From: Lachnospiraceae bacterium | GTDB taxonomy: Bacteria > Bacillota_A > Clostridia > Lachnospirales > Lachnospiraceae | Reading direction: 5' to 3' | Assembly: GCA_024689605.1 (NCBI GenBank) | Contig: JAILDD010000058.1 | Span: 1-36,851 of the forward strand | DNA length: 36,851 nt | Shown: positions 33,997 to 36,851 of the stretch, piece after piece | Position numbering within the stretch: position 1 is the stretch's first letter | Layout: each line of letters begins with the position of its first letter | Translations under genes and position numbers: made by a program | Notes under the pieces: model-generated | Seen by the model: only the letters and a program-made list of their open reading frames with translations | Told to the model about the DNA's origin: nothing | The model's database searches: none

Positions 33997-35010
33997 TTAC
34001 GCCTCCCAGGGCAGTGATGAGTGCTCAGACTTCTTATCCCTGGTCATAAGCTCCGCCAGTGCATCCGTAGCCTGCTTATCTTCAAACAGTATCTCGTTAA
34101 CCTTCTCAACAATAGGCATTTCAACATTATATTTTTTTGCCAGAGAGAGGGCAGCCTTTGCGGAATATACGCCCTCTACCACCATTTTAACCTCATCCAT
34201 GGCTTCCTTGGCTGTCTTGCCCTGCCCCATAAGGTATCCGGCCTTCCTGTTCCTGGAATGAACGCTTCCGCAGGTAACGATCAGGTCGCCTATACCGGTA
34301 AGCCCTGCAAAGGTTTCCGCCTTTCCACCCATTGCAGTACCCAGCCTTGTGATCTCAGCTATACCCCTGGTTATAAGGGCAGCCTTTGTATTGTCTCCAA
34401 ATCCCATTCCGTCCGCCATGCCGGCAGCCAGAGCTACCACATTCTTAAGTGCTGCTCCAAGCTCCATTCCCAGCATATCCGGGGATGTATAAACCCTGAA
34501 TACCTTCGAACTGAAGATATTCTGAACATATTCAGCATCAGCCTTCTTGTGTGCACCTGAAACAACCGTTGTAGGCAGTCCCTTTGCCACTTCTTCTGCA
34601 TGGGAAGGTCCGCAAAGCACGGTAACTACGGCCTGAGGGATCTCCTCCTCTATTATCTGTGAAAGCGTAAGCAGTGTATCCTCTTCCACGCCTTTAGCCA
34701 CATTGGTTATGATCTGGCCTTCCTTAACCAGATCCTTCATGCTCTTTGCAGTGCTTCTTGTGAAAATCGAAGGCACCGCAAGCACAAGAAGATCTTTATC
34801 CCTGCATGCATCTGCAAGATCCGTAGTAAACTCCATTGAATCCTGAAGCTTTACTCCCGGCAGCTTGTCCTTGTGTTCATGCTCTTTTTTAAGCATATCG
34901 ATTTCCGACTCAATAGCTGACCATACCTGTACCTCGTGACCGTTATTGATCAGCAGCCACGCAAGTGCAATACCCCAGCTTCCTGCTCCTATAACCCCTA
35001 TTTTTGCCAT
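33997..35010 (-). CDS. gpsA: Glycerol-3-phosphate dehydrogenase [NAD(P)+]
   Basis: GpsA reduces dihydroxyacetone phosphate to sn-glycerol-3-phosphate, the backbone for phospholipids. The 337-residue protein has the Rossmann motif VIGAGSWGIALAWLL near the N-terminus, the second nucleotide contact LVLAVPS, GPSHAEEVAKG, the catalytic Lys in ALKNVVALAAGMADG, and the substrate-site GIGDLIVTC...SRNRKAG. Length is typical. Its ATG overlaps the plsY stop by one base (TAATG), so translation is coupled. The product feeds PlsY directly, since PlsY acylates glycerol-3-phosphate. Confidence 0.97.
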   Translation of the reverse strand: MAKIGVIGAGSWGIALAWLLINNGHEVQVWSAIESEIDMLKKEHEHKDKLPGVKLQDSMEFTTDLADACRDKDLLVLAVPSIFTRSTAKSMKDLVKEGQIITNVAKGVEEDTLLTLSQIIEEEIPQAVVTVLCGPSHAEEVAKGLPTTVVSGAHKKADAEYVQNIFSSKVFRVYTSPDMLGMELGAALKNVVALAAGMADGMGFGDNTKAALITRGIAEITRLGTAMGGKAETFAGLTGIGDLIVTCGSVHSRNRKAGYLMGQGKTAKEAMDEVKMVVEGVYSAKAALSLAKKYNVEMPIVEKVNEILFEDKQATDALAELMTRDKKSEHSSLPWEA

Positions 35011-35696
35011 TATTTTATTTCCTCCTTATTCTTTTTGAATAGATAGGTTTTCCTTTCCTCACCACGGATAAGCTTTTTAATGTTTTCCGTATGACGGATA
35101 AAGCCCATTGCCATTATGATAAAGGTAAGTGCATACATCTCGTATAATACAGTACTTGGAATTTCCACTCCACCATAGCCCTTGAAAATTCCTAAGCAAC
35201 CCATTACCACAGTCTGTCCGAAGAAGCCCGCAGCCATTATGAGGGATCCCAGTGACACATAATTTGTAAGTGCAAAGGTAGCAAAGAAAAGCACGAATGC
35301 CACGGGAATGAACATCCAGTGAAATGACAGTATAAGCCCTGCCATGGATGCGATTCCTTTCCCCCCTTTGAATTTAAGATAGAAAGGGAAATTGTGGCCA
35401 AGTATGCTTCCTAAACCGGCATAGAGCTTAACAAGGTAGATTTTGTCGGGGAACTGCTCCCTGGATATAAAATAACATATGGTAACAGCAAATATCGTTT
35501 TAAAAATATCGCCAAGAAAAACCAGCAGCCCGGCCTTTTTACCAAGTACCCTCAGAGTATTGGTAGTTCCGGTATTGCCGGATCCCTTCTGCCTTATGTC
35601 TACGCCATAGGCTTTACCCACAAAATATGCAGTCTCGAACATGCCGAAAAGATAGCCGACAGCCAGGCATATAAGTCTAACGAAAATAAAGTTCAT
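35010..35696 (-). CDS. plsY: Acyl-phosphate:glycerol-3-phosphate acyltransferase PlsY
   Basis: PlsY is a multi-helix membrane enzyme that moves the acyl group from acyl-phosphate to glycerol-3-phosphate, giving lysophosphatidate. The 228-residue protein has the three cytoplasmic motifs: KGSGNTGTTNTLR, GHNFPFYLKFKGGKGIA and, near the end, a degenerate third loop before RHTENIKKLIRGEE. The start at 35696 has AGGGGTGAG upstream; an in-frame ATG at 35717 would overlap der. It sits in the der-plsY-gpsA order common in Firmicutes, coupling supply and use of glycerol-3-phosphate. Confidence 0.96.
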   Translation of the reverse strand: MNFIFVRLICLAVGYLFGMFETAYFVGKAYGVDIRQKGSGNTGTTNTLRVLGKKAGLLVFLGDIFKTIFAVTICYFISREQFPDKIYLVKLYAGLGSILGHNFPFYLKFKGGKGIASMAGLILSFHWMFIPVAFVLFFATFALTNYVSLGSLIMAAGFFGQTVVMGCLGIFKGYGGVEIPSTVLYEMYALTFIIMAMGFIRHTENIKKLIRGEERKTYLFKKNKEEIK

Positions 35697-35713
35697 CTGC
35701 TCACCCCTGCCGA

Positions 35714-36851
35714 TCAAAGCCCGGCATCTTTTTCCTTTCTCTCCCTTATTATAAACTTCAAAGGAGTTCCCTGGAAGCCGAAGTCATTCCTTATCTGGTT
35801 CTCAATATATCTGGTATATGAAAAATGCATAAGCTCCTTGTCATTGACAAATATCACGAAGGTAGGCGGCTTTACCGAAACCTGGGTGATATAAAAGAGC
35901 TTAAGCCTCTTCCCCTTGTCCGTAGGGGGCTGCTGCATTACAACAGCTTCACTCATTATCTCGTTAAGAACACCTGTCTGGACACGCAGGGCATTATTTT
36001 CAGCCACGGTGTCAATGGTATCATAAAGCTTTGTAAGCCTCTGTCCGGTAAGAGCGGATATGAAGATGATGACCGCATATGGCATAAAGGACAGAATGCT
36101 CTCAATTTTCTTTTTGAACTCATTCATGGTCTTGTCGTTCTTTTCAACGGCATCCCATTTGTTTACCGCAATTATCATACCTTTGCCCCTGTCATGGGCA
36201 ATACCGGCAATCTTGGCATCCTGCTCCGTTACACCCTCTGTGGCATCAATAACAAGAACCGTAACATCCGCCTTTTCTACAGCACCTATAGTCCTTATTA
36301 TCATATAATGCTCAAGGTCTTCTTTAATCTTGTTCTTTCGCCTGAGTCCCGCGGTATCCACAAAGACATATTCCTTGCCGTTGTGCTTCACACGGGTATC
36401 AACAGCATCCCGGGTAGTACCTGCGATATCCGAAACTATTACACGGTTCTCGCCGATAAGTTTATTTATAATGGAACTCTTACCCACATTGGGCTTGCCT
36501 ACAACAGCTACCCTGATACTGTCATCGTCTTCCTCTTCACTGTCAGTCCTTTCAGGAAAATAAGAGATGACCTTATCCAGAAGGTCTCCAAGTCCTGTTC
36601 TTTCAGCTGATGATATTGCAAAAGGTTCACCTAAGCCCAGGTTATAGAACTCATATACATCTGCCTGCATCTTCTGGAATGAATCCACTTTATTGACCGT
36701 AAGCACCACCGGTTTCTTGGATTTGCGAAGCATCAGTGCAACCTGCGAATCCGCATCCACAAGCCCCTGGCGTACATCCGTCATAAAGATTATGACATCC
36801 GCTGTATCAATGGCGATCTGCGCCTGCTCACGCATCTGTGACAGTATGATA
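35714..36851 (-). CDS. der: GTPase Der (EngA), 5' end off window
   Basis: Der has two tandem G domains and works in 50S ribosome assembly. The frame stays open past the ATG at 36835 to the window edge (…LSQ before MREQAQIAI), so the first G domain lacks its P-loop and G2 here. Visible are NKVD (G4 of domain 1) and SSAE, then the second domain with GKPNVGKSS, DTAGLRR and NKWD, and the C-terminal KH-like domain (about the last 100 residues, KPPTFVIFVNDKELMHFSY in fragments). 379 codons are inside the window out of about 440 expected. It is followed 17 nt later by plsY. Confidence 0.95.
   Translation of the reverse strand, partial: IILSQMREQAQIAIDTADVIIFMTDVRQGLVDADSQVALMLRKSKKPVVLTVNKVDSFQKMQADVYEFYNLGLGEPFAISSAERTGLGDLLDKVISYFPERTDSEEEDDDSIRVAVVGKPNVGKSSIINKLIGENRVIVSDIAGTTRDAVDTRVKHNGKEYVFVDTAGLRRKNKIKEDLEHYMIIRTIGAVEKADVTVLVIDATEGVTEQDAKIAGIAHDRGKGMIIAVNKWDAVEKNDKTMNEFKKKIESILSFMPYAVIIFISALTGQRLTKLYDTIDTVAENNALRVQTGVLNEIMSEAVVMQQPPTDKGKRLKLFYITQVSVKPPTFVIFVNDKELMHFSYTRYIENQIRNDFGFQGTPLKFIIRERKEKDAGL

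Noticed and set aside
35825..36610. 261-codon plus-strand frame across der
   Set aside because: Antisense to the conserved GTPase core; composition follows der codons and there is no start signal.

Overview
The window looks like a chromosomal core segment from a low-to-mid GC Bacillota bacterium, most likely Lachnospiraceae (Butyrivibrio/Pseudobutyrivibrio type). This is inferred from the standard Firmicute gene orders der-plsY-gpsA, rpsF-ssb-rpsR and gdpP-rplI-dnaB, the giant BadF/HgdB-type activase fusion, and the CarD-like regulator. No transposase, prophage, CRISPR array, rRNA or tRNA gene was recognised.

Layout. 1-2.2 kb: a partial DUF3592-like membrane protein and mntP on the minus strand. 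mntP has a long leader with a yybP-ykoY (Mn2+) riboswitch, an intrinsic terminator, and an unusual array of nested hairpins before its ribosome binding site. 2.2-4.6 kb, plus strand: an asparaginase-like gene and pncB. 4.65-9.8 kb, minus: a MarR regulator, a PflA-like radical-SAM homologue that has lost its cluster cysteines, dnaB, rplI and gdpP. 9.9-11.0 kb, minus: rpsR, ssb, rpsF with their own promoter and terminator. 11.1-18.2 kb, minus: recO, era, an M16C peptidase, a 130-residue unknown coupled to a sigma-70-like protein without region 4, a rhomboid-like membrane protein with a Cys/His tail, and a one-domain FakA-like protein.

18.3-22.7 kb, plus: one 1425-residue protein with two BadF-type ATPase domains and an HgdB-like part. 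22.8-26.2 kb, minus: an acidic unknown, a HAMP/degenerate-GGDEF membrane protein, a 92-residue unknown, a J-domain protein, metA (with Glu111, which predicts acetyl-CoA use) and a 47-residue small protein before it. 26.3-29.75 kb, minus: a visibly AT-richer block with a DEDDh exonuclease, a 95-residue unknown and ligA. 29.8-30.3 kb, minus: a CarD-like regulator. 30.5-33.9 kb, plus: an MBOAT O-acyltransferase with a large charged insertion and a DHHW partner, probably for exopolymer acetylation. 34.0-36.85 kb, minus: gpsA, plsY and der, the last cut by the window edge.

Most genes are translation, replication, repair, phospholipid and cofactor housekeeping in short co-directional operons. The points most worth a second look are the hairpin array between the Mn riboswitch terminator and mntP, the cysteine-less radical-SAM homologue in the dnaB operon, the region-4-less sigma-like protein with its coupled partner, the AT-rich ligA/exonuclease block, and three genes whose -10 box lies only 6-7 nt before the ATG (possible leaderless mRNAs).
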